From Kiloniellaceae bacterium (GTDB lineage: Bacteria > Pseudomonadota > Alphaproteobacteria > Kiloniellales > J153), in contig JAJFGO010000035.1 in NCBI GenBank assembly GCA_021776095.1, forward strand, positions 1 to 64,000: a stretch of 64,000 nucleotides of DNA, in the 5' to 3' direction. Both the position numbers and the translations under genes were made by a program. The notes below the pieces were generated by a model. That model ran no database searches and was not told where the DNA came from. It worked only from the letters and a program-made list of their open reading frames with translations. Below are positions 26,821 through 35,803 of the stretch, in pieces (the stretch's first letter is position 1; each line of letters opens with the position of its first letter).

Positions 26821-27181
26821 GGCTGACGTTCTGGTCCCAAACTTGGTCGATCTTCGGTCAGTATATCCCTCACTCCATGCTCCCGGCGGCTAGTCTAGCG
26901 AATTCGTGACGCGGGAAAAATCCCCATAGACGCGAAACTTGCCCCTCCCCGCAAATCATGTGGCGGGGAATAGAAATATCTCAAGGGGGTTAACCAATTG
27001 ACCCGGCCGAAACAAGTCCGGGCCCGGCGGCGGCCGCCGGGCCCGAAATCTCTGGCGGCCCCCGATCCCTACCTGGGCCGGGTACCACTTTTGTTCGCAT
27101 TTGACGGCCGGCCGCTCGGGAACCGGTCCCCCAACTAGCTTTTTTGAATCCTACGGGTCGGTCCCGCGAAACCGCGACGAG
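26821..27181. other. Intergenic region between phasin and clpS
   Basis: The 361 bases contain the clpS promoter and the end of the phasin transcript. Structures seen: a 12-bp perfect hairpin (27019-27045) and a weaker CCCCGC/GCGGGG pairing near 26950-26972. No gene is supported. Confidence 0.6.
27019..27045. terminator. Strong GC hairpin downstream of phasin gene
   Basis: CGGGCCCGGCGG pairs perfectly with CCGCCGGGCCCG around a CGG loop, a 12-bp stem. It lies 137 bases after the phasin stop. There is no T-tract, so efficiency as an intrinsic terminator is uncertain. Confidence 0.5.
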
Positions 27182-27862
27182 TTACCAAAGGCCGCGTGTG
27201 GTTTCGGCAACCCGGGCCTGTATCGGCGCCATGAACTCTTTCGTTAGGTCCATGGACAGACCGGTTAGCTTGGCGAACTCGGTCGTCAAGCTGCCGAAGC
27301 TTTCGCGGGCATAGACGCTTTGCGCCTCGAAGGCTTCTTGCACGGTGTTGGCCTGCATCAGGGCCTCGGCGAGGGTGAGTTGGGCCTGAACCGAGCTACC
27401 CGCGAAGCTGACAACCTCCTTGCCCAGGCTTTCGGCGCCCTTGGCCGCGATCGCACCGTAGATTTCATAGGTTTCGATCACGTCCTCGCCGGCGGCGGCC
27501 AATTCGTCCTGGACCGCGCTGGGCGTGAGGTCGAGCCGCAAGGCAACTGACTGGGCCTCGGCCTGAGGGGTGGGTTTGACGGCAGGCGTAGGGACCGGCG
27601 CAACCGCGGCCACGACGGCAAGCTCAACCGCAGGCTTAGTCGCAGGCTTGCGCGCGGCCTTCACTGGCGTCGCCGGCGCCGGGGCGGATTTGATCGTCCG
27701 AACCGAAGCGGTGGTCCTGGTCGTCTTGGCTGCGGACGCCCGCTTAGCCGCGGCGGCAGGCTTTTTGCTTGGCTCAGCGCCAATCGGCAACTGTAGGGAC
27801 AACTCTCGCTTTACGGCCTTCGCGCGCGGCTTAGTCGCGGCAAGGATTTTCTTTCTGGCCAT
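27182..27862 (-). CDS. Phasin family protein
   Basis: This 226-residue protein has a basic, Ala/Lys/Pro-rich N-terminal half (residues 1-115: KKPAAAAKRASAAKTTRTTA and similar) and a C-terminal phasin domain (about 125-226). The latter is helical, with EDVIETYEIYGAIAAKGAESL, FAGSSVQAQLTLAEALM and the closing MDLTKEFMAPIQARVAET. Phasins coat polyhydroxyalkanoate granules. The Lys/Ala-rich extension resembles the PhaF type that also touches DNA, which is an inference from composition. The ATG at 27862 with GAGGAG upstream is chosen over an ATG 44 codons earlier. No PHA synthase gene is in the window. Confidence 0.85.
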   Translation of the reverse strand: MARKKILAATKPRAKAVKRELSLQLPIGAEPSKKPAAAAKRASAAKTTRTTASVRTIKSAPAPATPVKAARKPATKPAVELAVVAAVAPVPTPAVKPTPQAEAQSVALRLDLTPSAVQDELAAAGEDVIETYEIYGAIAAKGAESLGKEVVSFAGSSVQAQLTLAEALMQANTVQEAFEAQSVYARESFGSLTTEFAKLTGLSMDLTKEFMAPIQARVAETTRGLW

Positions 27863-28160
27863 TTGGGGATAACTCCTCGATCTGCGTTTTAAGTTGATGC
27901 GCGCCCGGCGCCGGTCTGACGAAGCGGCCGCCTTATTCACTTGGCATCGCGTTAGAGTTACGCGGGTACAAAGCTCCATAATGCTGCGGCGCAATAGCGC
28001 AGGAATTAGGAAGTTTCCTAACGTTTGTCAAGGTACGATTGTGCGATGCAGCACGAATTTGTCCGTCCCAGGCCTCCGGCTCATGACGCGCTTGCCGCGA
28101 TATTCCGGGCATGACAAAGTCGCGCGCGTTTCGGATATGCCTGAGCGGGAGCGAAGCCCC
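27863..28160. other. Divergent promoter region, phasin / Anbu-like gene
   Basis: The 298 bases contain the promoters of two divergent genes. I see no obvious operator or hairpin, and the open frame extending upstream of the Anbu-like gene is not supported as coding. Confidence 0.45.
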
Positions 28161-28922
28161 ATGACCTACTGCCTGGCCATGAAGGTCGAAGACGGCCTGG
28201 TATGCGTCGCCGACGGCCGAATCACCAGCGGCCGGCAACTCAGCAACGCACGGAAGGTGTCGCTGCACGGGCCGGACGCCCAGCCGTTTTGCGTCATGAC
28301 CTCCGGATTGCGGTCGCTACGCGACAAGACTTTGGCCTACCTCGACCGGGAGACCGGAACCCAGACCGGGGACGGCCCGCAGAGCCTGCTCGACGCGGTC
28401 GACGCCTATACGAAGTGCCTGCGGAGAGTCGCCAAGGAGGACAGATCCGCTCTCGAGGCCTCGGACCTGCCCTTCGACCTGCACGCCCTTATCGCCGGCC
28501 GCTTGGCGGGCGACCAAACGGCGACCGTTTTCCTGGTCTATCCGGAAGGCAACTGGATCGAGATCGACGAGCGCACGCCACACCTCTCGATCGGCAACAC
28601 CGCCTACGGCAAGCCAATCCTGGACCGGGCGCTAAAGCCGGAAACCTCGATCCGCACGGCTTTGAAGCTGGCCTACTTGTCGTTCGACTCCTGCCGGACC
28701 TCGTCGGCCGACGTCGGCTTTCCCATCGATATGCTGGTCCTGCCCGGCGGTGGGCAACAGTGGCGCCAGGTCCACTTCGAATACGACGACCTGCTGCAGC
28801 AGCGGGTGTGGTGGAACGAACACATCACCAAGCTGGCCGACGAGATGCCGGACGGGCCTTGGGCCGAGTCATTGCTGCCGCACGGCGGGAGCGACCGTCT
28901 CACGCTAGTTGCCGACGACTGA
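28161..28922 (+). CDS. Anbu-like proteasome-type peptidase
   Basis: This 253-residue protein of the Ntn-hydrolase fold relates to the bacterial proteasome homologue Anbu (COG3484). After Met removal the chain begins TYCLAMKVEDGLVCVADGR, with the N-terminal Thr as presumed nucleophile and the typical G-L-V-x-x-A-D strand turn. Later blocks FDLHALIAGRLAGD and YGKPILDRAL with SIGNTAYGK fit the family. The ATG at 28161 follows GGAGCGAAGC and puts Thr at position 2; upstream in-frame ATGs would destroy this. Anbu usually sits with transglutaminase-like and ATP-grasp genes, but here none is present. Its physiological substrate is unknown. Confidence 0.85.
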   Translation: MTYCLAMKVEDGLVCVADGRITSGRQLSNARKVSLHGPDAQPFCVMTSGLRSLRDKTLAYLDRETGTQTGDGPQSLLDAVDAYTKCLRRVAKEDRSALEASDLPFDLHALIAGRLAGDQTATVFLVYPEGNWIEIDERTPHLSIGNTAYGKPILDRALKPETSIRTALKLAYLSFDSCRTSSADVGFPIDMLVLPGGGQQWRQVHFEYDDLLQQRVWWNEHITKLADEMPDGPWAESLLPHGGSDRLTLVADD

Positions 28923-28931
28923 GACTGTTCG

Positions 28932-29723
28932 TTAGAACCGGGGCGCCAAGCCGCGCAGGCCGTTCTGGCCGACAGCTAGATCGAAGCGTGGGGTCGCGTC
29001 CTCCCGCACGCCGCCGCGCTGGACCCGGTCTATGGGGCCGACGTCGCGCGGCGGGTTGACTGGGACGCCGGTCGCGTCGTGGCCCAGCAGCAGATTCGGA
29101 AAGCGCAGTGCCGCGAAACGGTCACCTGGGAAGCGCCAGGCGTTAAAGTGAACCATGCCATCCCGACAGCCGACGAAAAGCCAATAGAATTCCTCCGAAG
29201 CCAGGCTGAGCCCGTCCGGCGCCGGGCCGAACGCACCGCTTTCCACCAGGGCCCGCTCCAGAGCCGCCATGTCCCCGGCGCTTAGGGCCGCCTCGGCCCT
29301 TTTCCAGCCGCCCAAGCCGCCCAGATCGCTCAGGGACAGCCCCGTGAGGTCGATGCCTCCACCGCTCTGGACCCTGACGGTCAGATTTCCGCCGCCGGGC
29401 CCGGCCCCTAGACCGCCCAGGATCTCGTAGGTTCGCACCTGGCGGTCGTATTCACCGTTGTAGACCAGGCGGTAGCGGGCCGGCGCACCGGGCACGCAGG
29501 CCTCACGGATGTCGTCGCCGTTAAGATAACTGAACCAGGCCACCTTTTGGGTCAGGGGCAGATCTATGCCGCCGCGGTAGGTACAGGCCGTGAGCAGCCC
29601 AAGACCGACCAGGCAGGCCACGGATACCGGGCCCCGGCACCAGGCAAAGCGGGATCCCCGGCTTGGTTTCTGCTTGGCTCTACCTCCCGAACCTAAGCGA
29701 AACTTGAGATACATACCCATCAA
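28932..29723 (-). CDS. Hypothetical lipoprotein
   Basis: The protein has 263 residues. After a long basic leader (residues 1-30) comes a hydrophobic segment, then the lipobox LLTAC (Cys near 47), so it should be a lipid-anchored envelope protein. The mature part has a Gly-rich region (LGGLGAGPGGGNLTVRVQSGGGIDLTG) and EEFYWLFVGCRDGMVHFNAWRFPGDRF, which appear structured. I do not know the family. The start may be a few codons in, because MMGM offers two Met choices. It converges with the Anbu-like gene with nine bases between stops. Confidence 0.65.
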   Translation of the reverse strand: MMGMYLKFRLGSGGRAKQKPSRGSRFAWCRGPVSVACLVGLGLLTACTYRGGIDLPLTQKVAWFSYLNGDDIREACVPGAPARYRLVYNGEYDRQVRTYEILGGLGAGPGGGNLTVRVQSGGGIDLTGLSLSDLGGLGGWKRAEAALSAGDMAALERALVESGAFGPAPDGLSLASEEFYWLFVGCRDGMVHFNAWRFPGDRFAALRFPNLLLGHDATGVPVNPPRDVGPIDRVQRGGVREDATPRFDLAVGQNGLRGLAPRF

Positions 29724-29800
29724 CTTTTAACCAAATAGCAAGGCCAGGGCCATTATCCTGGACATGGCCGGTTCAAGTACATAGAATTTCAACCTAAATC

Positions 29801-31150
29801 ATGAAGATACCGGTTTATTACTGGGGGCCCGTTTTGATTCAACTAACAAGCTACCGGGCCCACCAAGGTTTTCAAAGACTTCGCCCAGGCGCACTCGCGA
29901 CCGTTCTGGCCGTCGCTTTTACCATGCTATTCGCAGCCTCGGATGTCCAGGCGCGCTACGCCTCGATCGTGATCGATTTCGAGACCGGCAAGGTGATCGA
30001 GCAGACCAATGCCGACACCCGGAATTATCCGGCCTCGCTGGTCAAAATGATGACCCTGTACATGGCCTTCGAGGCCCTGCAAGAGGGCAACCTGACCTTG
30101 GATCAGGAGCTTCCGGTATCGCGCCGGGCGACCGGCATGCCGCCCTCCAAGCTCGGTCTGAAGCGCGGCGAGACGATCGCGGTGCGCGAAGTCATCCTGG
30201 CACTGGTCACGAAATCGGCGAACGATGCCGCGGTGGTCATGGCCGAGGCCCTGGGCACCAAGGAAAGCCGCTTCGCCCAAATGATGACCAAGAAGGCCCG
30301 CAAACTGGGCATGAAGCGGACCAGTTTCCGTAACGCTTCGGGCCTGCCCAATCGGCGGCAACTGAGTACCGCGCGCGACATGGCCATCCTGGCACGTGCC
30401 CTGATCCGCGATTTTCCACAGTACTACGAGTACTTCGCGACCAGCGAATTCACCTACAACGGGCGCAAGCACCGCAACCACAATGGCCTGCTGCGCAAAT
30501 ACGAGGGCACGGACGGTTTGAAGACCGGGTATATCCGGGCCTCCGGCTTCAATCTCGCCGCCTCCGCCATGCGCAACGGGCGGCGCATAATTGCCGTGGT
30601 GTTCGGTGGGCGTTCGCCAAAGTCGCGCGATCGGCAGGTCGCCCGTCTGCTCGACAAGGGATTCCTGGCGGCGGCAAGCCTGCCCCTCGTGGCAAAAGCC
30701 GGACCGGCGAATAAACCTAGGGCTAAGACCGCGGCGGCGGCACCGACCGACGCGGCGCATCCGGCCCCGGCCCTCGCCGCTGTGGCGAAGGATACGGTGG
30801 AAAAACCCGCGGCCAACGCGGGCAAGACTGTGCGCAAACAGCGGCCCGGCGGGGTTGAGCGGGTCTGGGGCGTTCAGGTTGGCGCCTATTACCGCTACCG
30901 CTTGGCGGAAGACGCGGCGATCAAGGCGGCGGCCCGGATTCCAGACCTGCTGGGCGATACCCGCGTCCATGTGCCCTCGATCCGCGGCCAGCGCGGGCGC
31001 ATTTATCGGGCCCGGCTGTTCGGCCTGAGCCGAAGCGAGGCGCGCGGCGCGTGCCGCAAACTCAAGGTTCTGAAAACCGACTGCCTGGTGGTCAAGGACC
31101 TCTCGGCCCTAGCGCTCAAGAATCAAGCGGACGCAGTCGCCACCAACTGA
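29801..31150 (+). CDS. D-alanyl-D-alanine carboxypeptidase (PBP5/6 type) with SPOR domain
   Basis: It removes the terminal D-Ala from peptidoglycan stem peptides in the periplasm. The 449-residue protein has an N-terminal signal/anchor (about residues 28-45). The S11 catalytic motifs are SLVK (S79-K82), SAN (S139-N141) and KTG (241-243). An Ala/Pro/Lys-rich linker (305-355) leads to a C-terminal SPOR-type domain (about 358-435; WGVQVGAYYRYRLAEDAAIK and VYRARLFGLSRSEARGACRKLK-like blocks) that binds denuded glycan at division sites. The combination is common in Alphaproteobacteria. It is a single gene; the ATG at 29801 could be replaced by a downstream Met without loss of motifs. Confidence 0.92.
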   Translation: MKIPVYYWGPVLIQLTSYRAHQGFQRLRPGALATVLAVAFTMLFAASDVQARYASIVIDFETGKVIEQTNADTRNYPASLVKMMTLYMAFEALQEGNLTLDQELPVSRRATGMPPSKLGLKRGETIAVREVILALVTKSANDAAVVMAEALGTKESRFAQMMTKKARKLGMKRTSFRNASGLPNRRQLSTARDMAILARALIRDFPQYYEYFATSEFTYNGRKHRNHNGLLRKYEGTDGLKTGYIRASGFNLAASAMRNGRRIIAVVFGGRSPKSRDRQVARLLDKGFLAAASLPLVAKAGPANKPRAKTAAAAPTDAAHPAPALAAVAKDTVEKPAANAGKTVRKQRPGGVERVWGVQVGAYYRYRLAEDAAIKAAARIPDLLGDTRVHVPSIRGQRGRIYRARLFGLSRSEARGACRKLKVLKTDCLVVKDLSALALKNQADAVATN

Positions 31151-31198
31151 ATTCTCGACGTCTGGAAACGAACTCGCCGGGCCGCTTCGGTAAGGCAA

Positions 31199-31813
31199 TC
31201 AGGGCGTGCAGGTCGGCGCGCCAGCCGGCACCGTACCGGGCGCGAGAGAGCTAAGCGCGCCAAAGCGTGGCCGGAACATCGCTTGGTGACGGACGGTTTT
31301 AGTCCCGATCACATCGGGCGCCACGAAGGGCACAAAATCGTATACCACTTCGGCGAAGATCGCGGATTCACCGTCGCGCAAAATAAAGCCGGTCGGCAAG
31401 GTCGCCGTTCCGCCCGAGACTCCCAGGCTGCTAATCGCAGTTATGCCGCTGTCGCCAATGCATTGCCAGTCCACGCTCGCGGCGCCGGCGGTTTGCGACA
31501 CGGATGACACGATCACGACCCCATCTTGGGTCAGATCGAAGGGGCGCATCACATAGTCTGCGGCCTGATAGAGGTTCGCCACCTGGGTCAAGGTAATGGT
31601 CGAATCCGTTTGCGCGATCAAATCGGACATTGAGGTCGCGGTTCGATTCAGCTTTTGCTGCAGCAAGGTAAAGCGGCCGACCTCGACACCGCTTAAGAGC
31701 AAGGCGGTGAGAACCGGCAATAAGATCGCGGCCTCGGCCAAGACGCCGCCGCGCCGGTCGGCCGCGAAGCGGCGCCAAGAGGCCCAAGCGCGTTTGCCCG
31801 CTCGGCTTAACAT
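31199..31813 (-). CDS. TadE-like pilus assembly protein
   Basis: This 204-residue protein has a short basic leader and the TadE-type pseudopilin region RRGGVLAEAAILLPVLTALLLSGVEVGRF (residues about 20-48), with the invariant Glu after the hydrophobic start, followed by a mostly extracytoplasmic domain with two Cys. TadE-like minor pseudopilins take part in Tad/Flp pilus assembly or secretion. The gene overlaps the upstream TadE-like gene by seven bases, so the two are one operon. No tadA/B/C ATPase or membrane genes are in the window. Confidence 0.85.
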   Translation of the reverse strand: MLSRAGKRAWASWRRFAADRRGGVLAEAAILLPVLTALLLSGVEVGRFTLLQQKLNRTATSMSDLIAQTDSTITLTQVANLYQAADYVMRPFDLTQDGVVIVSSVSQTAGAASVDWQCIGDSGITAISSLGVSGGTATLPTGFILRDGESAIFAEVVYDFVPFVAPDVIGTKTVRHQAMFRPRFGALSSLAPGTVPAGAPTCTP

Positions 31814-32433
31814 CCGGTGGTCCCCGGGCCCGCCGGTCCGGTCAAGAGCACGGCTGGGGTGCCGAATGGTTCGTTGCGGACCGCAAGGCTAACCGATAGC
31901 GGGATCTTGCCACCCGGACCAAAGAATTGCCCCATTATGGGTGTGAGCGCCGCCCAATCGTAAAACACCTCATACAGCACGATCGAGCCCGGCCCGCCCA
32001 AACCGGACGCGGCCATGTCGGAATCCCATAACAGGTTACCGTTCACATCGGTAAAGGCCTCACCCGGGTCATAGCTGCCGTTTGCCGGGTTGTCGTCCAC
32101 ATAGGGCTCCGGCTGACCGATCGCGTCGAAGCAAGGATAGACGCTAGTGGTAATCGTCAGCTCATTGGTATCGAGCAAACCGACGGTCGCATCGTTAACT
32201 TCCTGCAGAATCGCGTCTTCGCGCGTAATGCCCGCCGGTTGAAACCCGGTTCGGCCCAAACGCGACGCGCTCTGCAGGCCGCCCTCCATCAGGGAGGTGA
32301 CGAAAAGCACCATCATCAGATCGATGATGCCCGCGATAGCCAAAAAAATGATCGGCGCGACGAAGGCGAACTCGACCAGCGAGCTGCCGTCCTCGGATCG
32401 CAGGAAAGGGCGCCAGAATCGGTGATCGGTCAT
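31807..32433 (-). CDS. TadE-like protein with calcium-loop-like insert
   Basis: The protein has 208 residues, with a leader then SSLVEFAFVAPIIFLAIAGIIDLMMVL (residues 18-44), the TadE N-terminal helix with Glu at its start. Residues 113-138 contain DDNPANGSYDPGE and FTDVNGNLLWD, two Asp/Asn/Gly loops that resemble EF-hand-like or dockerin-like calcium-binding loops. A similar pair occurs in the divergent TadG-like protein. The ATG at 32433 is preferred because AAGAGGG precedes it and the leader is short, whereas the frame reaches back to 32511. It is the first gene of the two-gene tadE operon. Confidence 0.85.
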   Translation of the reverse strand: MTDHRFWRPFLRSEDGSSLVEFAFVAPIIFLAIAGIIDLMMVLFVTSLMEGGLQSASRLGRTGFQPAGITREDAILQEVNDATVGLLDTNELTITTSVYPCFDAIGQPEPYVDDNPANGSYDPGEAFTDVNGNLLWDSDMAASGLGGPGSIVLYEVFYDWAALTPIMGQFFGPGGKIPLSVSLAVRNEPFGTPAVLLTGPAGPGTTGC

Positions 32434-32733
32434 GTCAGCCCTCTTCCGTCTTTCACACGCGGTCCACATGGCACGTCGAATGTCCCGGCCACGCGGGGTC
32501 CATCGCGACACAATGCGGAGATTCTGAAGATCGCAAGTTAAATAACAATTAATCCGGCAGATAAATCATAATATCTACAAGTATATTATAATAATAGGAA
32601 ATATATATTAAATTAAATGTAAAAATATACGTGGCGAATTACATACAATTGCTTGAAACATTAATTTTCGGTTTATCTTTCAGGTGGAAAATGATCCGGC
32701 AAAAATGAACGCTGTCATCGATGAGGTGCAACC
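32434..32733. promoter_or_regulatory. AT-rich divergent promoter region, tadE operon / tadG
   Basis: From about 32525 to 32690 the sequence is extremely AT-rich (runs such as TATATTATAATAATAGG) in an otherwise high-GC genome. It separates the divergent tadE-type operon and tadG-type gene and likely holds both promoters. The composition would also suit binding by a xenogeneic silencer or nucleoid protein, which is an inference only. Confidence 0.6.
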
Positions 32734-34299
32734 GTGATCGCTTCAATTCTCACGCGTTTCTGTCAGGCATGCCGTCGCGCCTTGAAGGACGAAAGAGGCG
32801 GCATGGGTATGTTCATGGCCGTCGGCGCGGTGGCCTTTGTGGGGGTCGTTGGCATCAGCGTGGACGCCATGCGCGGCTATTTGGTGCAATCGCGCCTGTC
32901 GAGCGCGCTCGACGCCGCAGGCCTGGCCGGCGCGCGGGTGATGTACTCAGACACGCGCAACGCCGACATCCAAATGTACTTCGACGCGAACTTCCCGAAC
33001 GGCTATCTCGGCGCCACGGTTACCGGGCCGATTTTCACGATCGATCCGAGTAACGAGGTCATTACGCTGACCGCCGAGGCGACGATCGGCACGACGCTCA
33101 CTCAGGTTCTCGGCTTCGACAACCTAACGGTCGCCGCCACCTCGGAGATCACCCGGCAGACGGAATTGCTGGACGTGGTCCTCGCGATCGACATGTCGGG
33201 GTCGATGAACAAAGCCGTAGACGGCAGCAACAACCCACCGGCCGGCGAATCTCGAATGGAACTGGCCCGAGCCGCCGCATTAGATCTAGTGGATATTCTT
33301 TACGGGGCCGACGAACTGGCACCGCTGCTCAAAATCGGTGTGGTGCCCTGGAGCGGCAAAGTCAACGTCATGAATCCCAATATCGCCTTCAATGCCGGCG
33401 CGACCACGACGGTTGCGGTACCAGCTTTTGCCAACCCGATCACTGCGGCGGCCCAAAGCGAAGTTTACGTCCCGAACAATTCGCCCGTCCCGCTGCTGTC
33501 GATGCCACCGGCGGCGGAGCCCTTCGTCGATGACAACGGTAACGGCGTACGCAACTCTGGCGAAAGCTACACGGACGTCAACGGCAACGGCAAATACGAT
33601 GTCGAGTGGCAAGGGTGCGTGTTCACCCGTTACCTGACCGGCGGGGTCGGCGATGACGCGGACATGATGGTTGGTCCGGCCATTGGTGTCGGCGGCAAGG
33701 ATTGGCCGGCCTGGGAAGTGATCGACTGGCAGGGCGAGCCGGTCTCGGGCTTCGCTAAATGTCCCTTGGCGGTCTCGGGTTATGAATGCACTTCGTGCCT
33801 TTCCCACGGCATCACGCCTCTGCAAACCACCAAGGCTGCGATCACCGCAGCTATCGCGGATTTGACGTTGCCCGGTGGCTCGACCGAAATGCTCGGCGGC
33901 CTGGCCTGGGCTTGGCGGACGCTGGTCCCGGCGGCACCTTTCACCGAGGCTGACCCGGACCCGGACGGACAACGCACCCAGGCCATCATCCTGCTGACCG
34001 ACGGCGAGTACACCGGTTGGTCGGGCGACGGTTACAAGACCCAGCTTGGTTTCAACACCGGTGCGCAAACCTTGGCCAACCAACGGCTGCGCGATTTATC
34101 GACGATAATCAAAGAGTCGGGCGTGGTGATTTACACCATTCAGTTCGCCGTGAATTCCCCCACCTTGGAACAATTGATGAAGGACGTCGCGTCGGGCCCT
34201 GATTCGCCATTCTACAATAAGGCGCCGACCGCCGCGGACCTTCAAGAGGTATTCAAGGAGGTCGCGAACGACCTGTCACAGCTTCGCGTCTCCATGTAG
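32734..34299 (+). CDS. TadG-like vWA-domain pilus assembly protein
   Basis: The 521-residue protein has an N-terminal TadG/Flp-assembly segment, MGMFMAVGAVAFVGVVGISVDAMRGYLVQSRL with the following ALDAAGLAGA (residues 24-68), then a von Willebrand A domain. Its metal site is DMSGSM at 153-158, with ILLTDGEYTGW near 425. Between them, residues 266-289 contain DDNGNGVRNSGE and YTDVNGNGKYD, two loops like calcium-binding EF-hand or dockerin loops. Such proteins lie at the outer face of Tad pilus systems and may act in adhesion. It is divergent from the tadE operon and ends at a strong bidirectional hairpin. The GTG at 32734 is the start in the frame. Confidence 0.88.
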   Translation: MIASILTRFCQACRRALKDERGGMGMFMAVGAVAFVGVVGISVDAMRGYLVQSRLSSALDAAGLAGARVMYSDTRNADIQMYFDANFPNGYLGATVTGPIFTIDPSNEVITLTAEATIGTTLTQVLGFDNLTVAATSEITRQTELLDVVLAIDMSGSMNKAVDGSNNPPAGESRMELARAAALDLVDILYGADELAPLLKIGVVPWSGKVNVMNPNIAFNAGATTTVAVPAFANPITAAAQSEVYVPNNSPVPLLSMPPAAEPFVDDNGNGVRNSGESYTDVNGNGKYDVEWQGCVFTRYLTGGVGDDADMMVGPAIGVGGKDWPAWEVIDWQGEPVSGFAKCPLAVSGYECTSCLSHGITPLQTTKAAITAAIADLTLPGGSTEMLGGLAWAWRTLVPAAPFTEADPDPDGQRTQAIILLTDGEYTGWSGDGYKTQLGFNTGAQTLANQRLRDLSTIIKESGVVIYTIQFAVNSPTLEQLMKDVASGPDSPFYNKAPTAADLQEVFKEVANDLSQLRVSM

Positions 34300-34341
34300 C
34301 AGGCAGAGCGCCCACCAAGGGCGCGACCTCGAAGACCGGCG

Positions 34342-34383
34342 ACGGCCCGGCGGTGGAGTCTAAAATACCCACCGCCGGGCCGT
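34342..34383. terminator. Bidirectional hairpin between tadG-like gene and pgm
   Basis: ACGGCCCGGCGGTGG pairs perfectly with CCACCGCCGGGCCGT around a 12-base AT-rich loop, a 15-bp stem. It lies 42 bases after the tadG-like stop and just beyond the convergent phosphomannomutase gene stop (34391), so it can end both transcripts. Confidence 0.75.
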
Positions 34384-34390
34384 GCTGCGT

Positions 34391-35803
34391 TCAGCCGGTG
34401 GCGAGGGTATCCAGGTCGTCGGGAATAGCCAAGCCGCTGGCGACTATCTGTTCAGATAATGCTGCGAGCAAGCGCTTGAGACCCGCGTGGTTCGACGACT
34501 CGCACCGCGCGACCAGGACGTCTTGGGTATTTGAGGCCCGCAGCAGCCACCAGCCGTCCTCGGTCCGCACCCGCACGCCGTCGATCCCGTTGACCTGCGC
34601 CTTCTCGGCCTCCAGACGGTCGCGTACCTCCGCGATGACGGGGCGCTTACGCTCTTCCGCACAGGGGAATCGGATTTCCGGCGTGTTGACCACTGCCGGC
34701 AGGGAATCGCGAAAAGCCGCCAGGCTTTCCGGCGAACGGCTCATCAAATCGATCAGGCGAAGGGCGGCGTAGGGCGCATCGTCGAACCCGAAATAGCGGT
34801 CGGCGAAAAAGATATGACCGGACATCTCGCCGGCAAGAACCGCCCCGGTTTCAGCCATCTTGGACTTGATCAGCGAATGGCCTGTCTTCCACATGACCGG
34901 GTTGCCGCCGGCCCGGGCCAACTCGTCGAATAAAACCTGGCTGGCCTTGACGTCGGCGATCATGGTGGCGCCGGGGCGCCGAGACAGGATATCCCGGCCA
35001 TAGAGTATGAGAAGCTGATCGCCCCAAAGGATCCGGCCCTTCTCGTCGATCACGCCGATGCGGTCGCCATCGCCGTCGAACGCAATGCCGAAATCGCAGG
35101 CTTGATCCAAGACCGTCGATTTAAGCTGTTCCAGGTTTTTCGGCACGGTCGGGTCCGGGTGGTGCGCCGGGAAGGTCCCGTCGATCGTCTCGTTGAGCAG
35201 GATATGACGGCCCGGCAGGCGCGCGCTCATGGCCGCCATGACCTCGCCCGCCGCGCCGTTACCGGCATCCCAGGCGACCGTCAGGTCTCGCGGGCCGCCG
35301 TCAAAATCCTTCAGCATGCGAGCGACATAGTCGTCGAATACGGCTTGCTGTCGGGTCGTACCAGCACCGGTCTCAAAGTCGCCAGCCGCCGCCAGCCGGC
35401 CCAGATCCTGAATATCCTCGCCGAAGAACGAGCCCTTCCCCATCATCATCTTGAAGCCATTGTAGTCGGGCGGGTTGTGCGAGCCTGTAACCATGACACC
35501 GCCGTCGGCCCCCAAGGCGACCGCCGCGTAGTACAACATCGGCGAAGGGCCGCAGCCGATACGCACCACCTCGATCCCACAGGCGGCGAGGCCCTCGACC
35601 AAGGCCGCCTCGATGTCCGGCGACGACAAGCGCCCGTCGTAGCCGACGCAAACCGTGGCGCCACCGGCGCGGCGAACCCGCGTCCCGAAGGCGCGGCCCA
35701 GGGCCCGCGCGTCGTCTAGGGAGAGGGTTTGGCCGACAATGCCCCGCACATCGTATTCGCGCAGAACGCTAGGATCGAAGCGATGCGCCGCATCACTTGG
35801 CAT
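34391..35803 (-). CDS. Phosphomannomutase/phosphoglucomutase
   Basis: This 470-residue cytosolic enzyme interconverts hexose-6-phosphate and hexose-1-phosphate. The family marks are the active-site serine in [18 protein letters not shown] (near residue 100), the metal loop DGDGDRIGV (near 240), the sugar-binding [13 protein letters not shown] (near 320) and the phosphate-binding [12 protein letters not shown] near 425. Length and motifs fit the ManB/AlgC type that handles both mannose and glucose phosphates. The start overlaps the end of ugd by 11 bases. With galU and ugd it supplies nucleotide sugars for envelope polysaccharide. Confidence 0.93.
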   Translation of the reverse strand: MPSDAAHRFDPSVLREYDVRGIVGQTLSLDDARALGRAFGTRVRRAGGATVCVGYDGRLSSPDIEAALVEGLAACGIEVVRIGCGPSPMLYYAAVALGADGGVMVTGSHNPPDYNGFKMMMGKGSFFGEDIQDLGRLAAAGDFETGAGTTRQQAVFDDYVARMLKDFDGGPRDLTVAWDAGNGAAGEVMAAMSARLPGRHILLNETIDGTFPAHHPDPTVPKNLEQLKSTVLDQACDFGIAFDGDGDRIGVIDEKGRILWGDQLLILYGRDILSRRPGATMIADVKASQVLFDELARAGGNPVMWKTGHSLIKSKMAETGAVLAGEMSGHIFFADRYFGFDDAPYAALRLIDLMSRSPESLAAFRDSLPAVVNTPEIRFPCAEERKRPVIAEVRDRLEAEKAQVNGIDGVRVRTEDGWWLLRASNTQDVLVARCESSNHAGLKRLLAALSEQIVASGLAIPDDLDTLATG

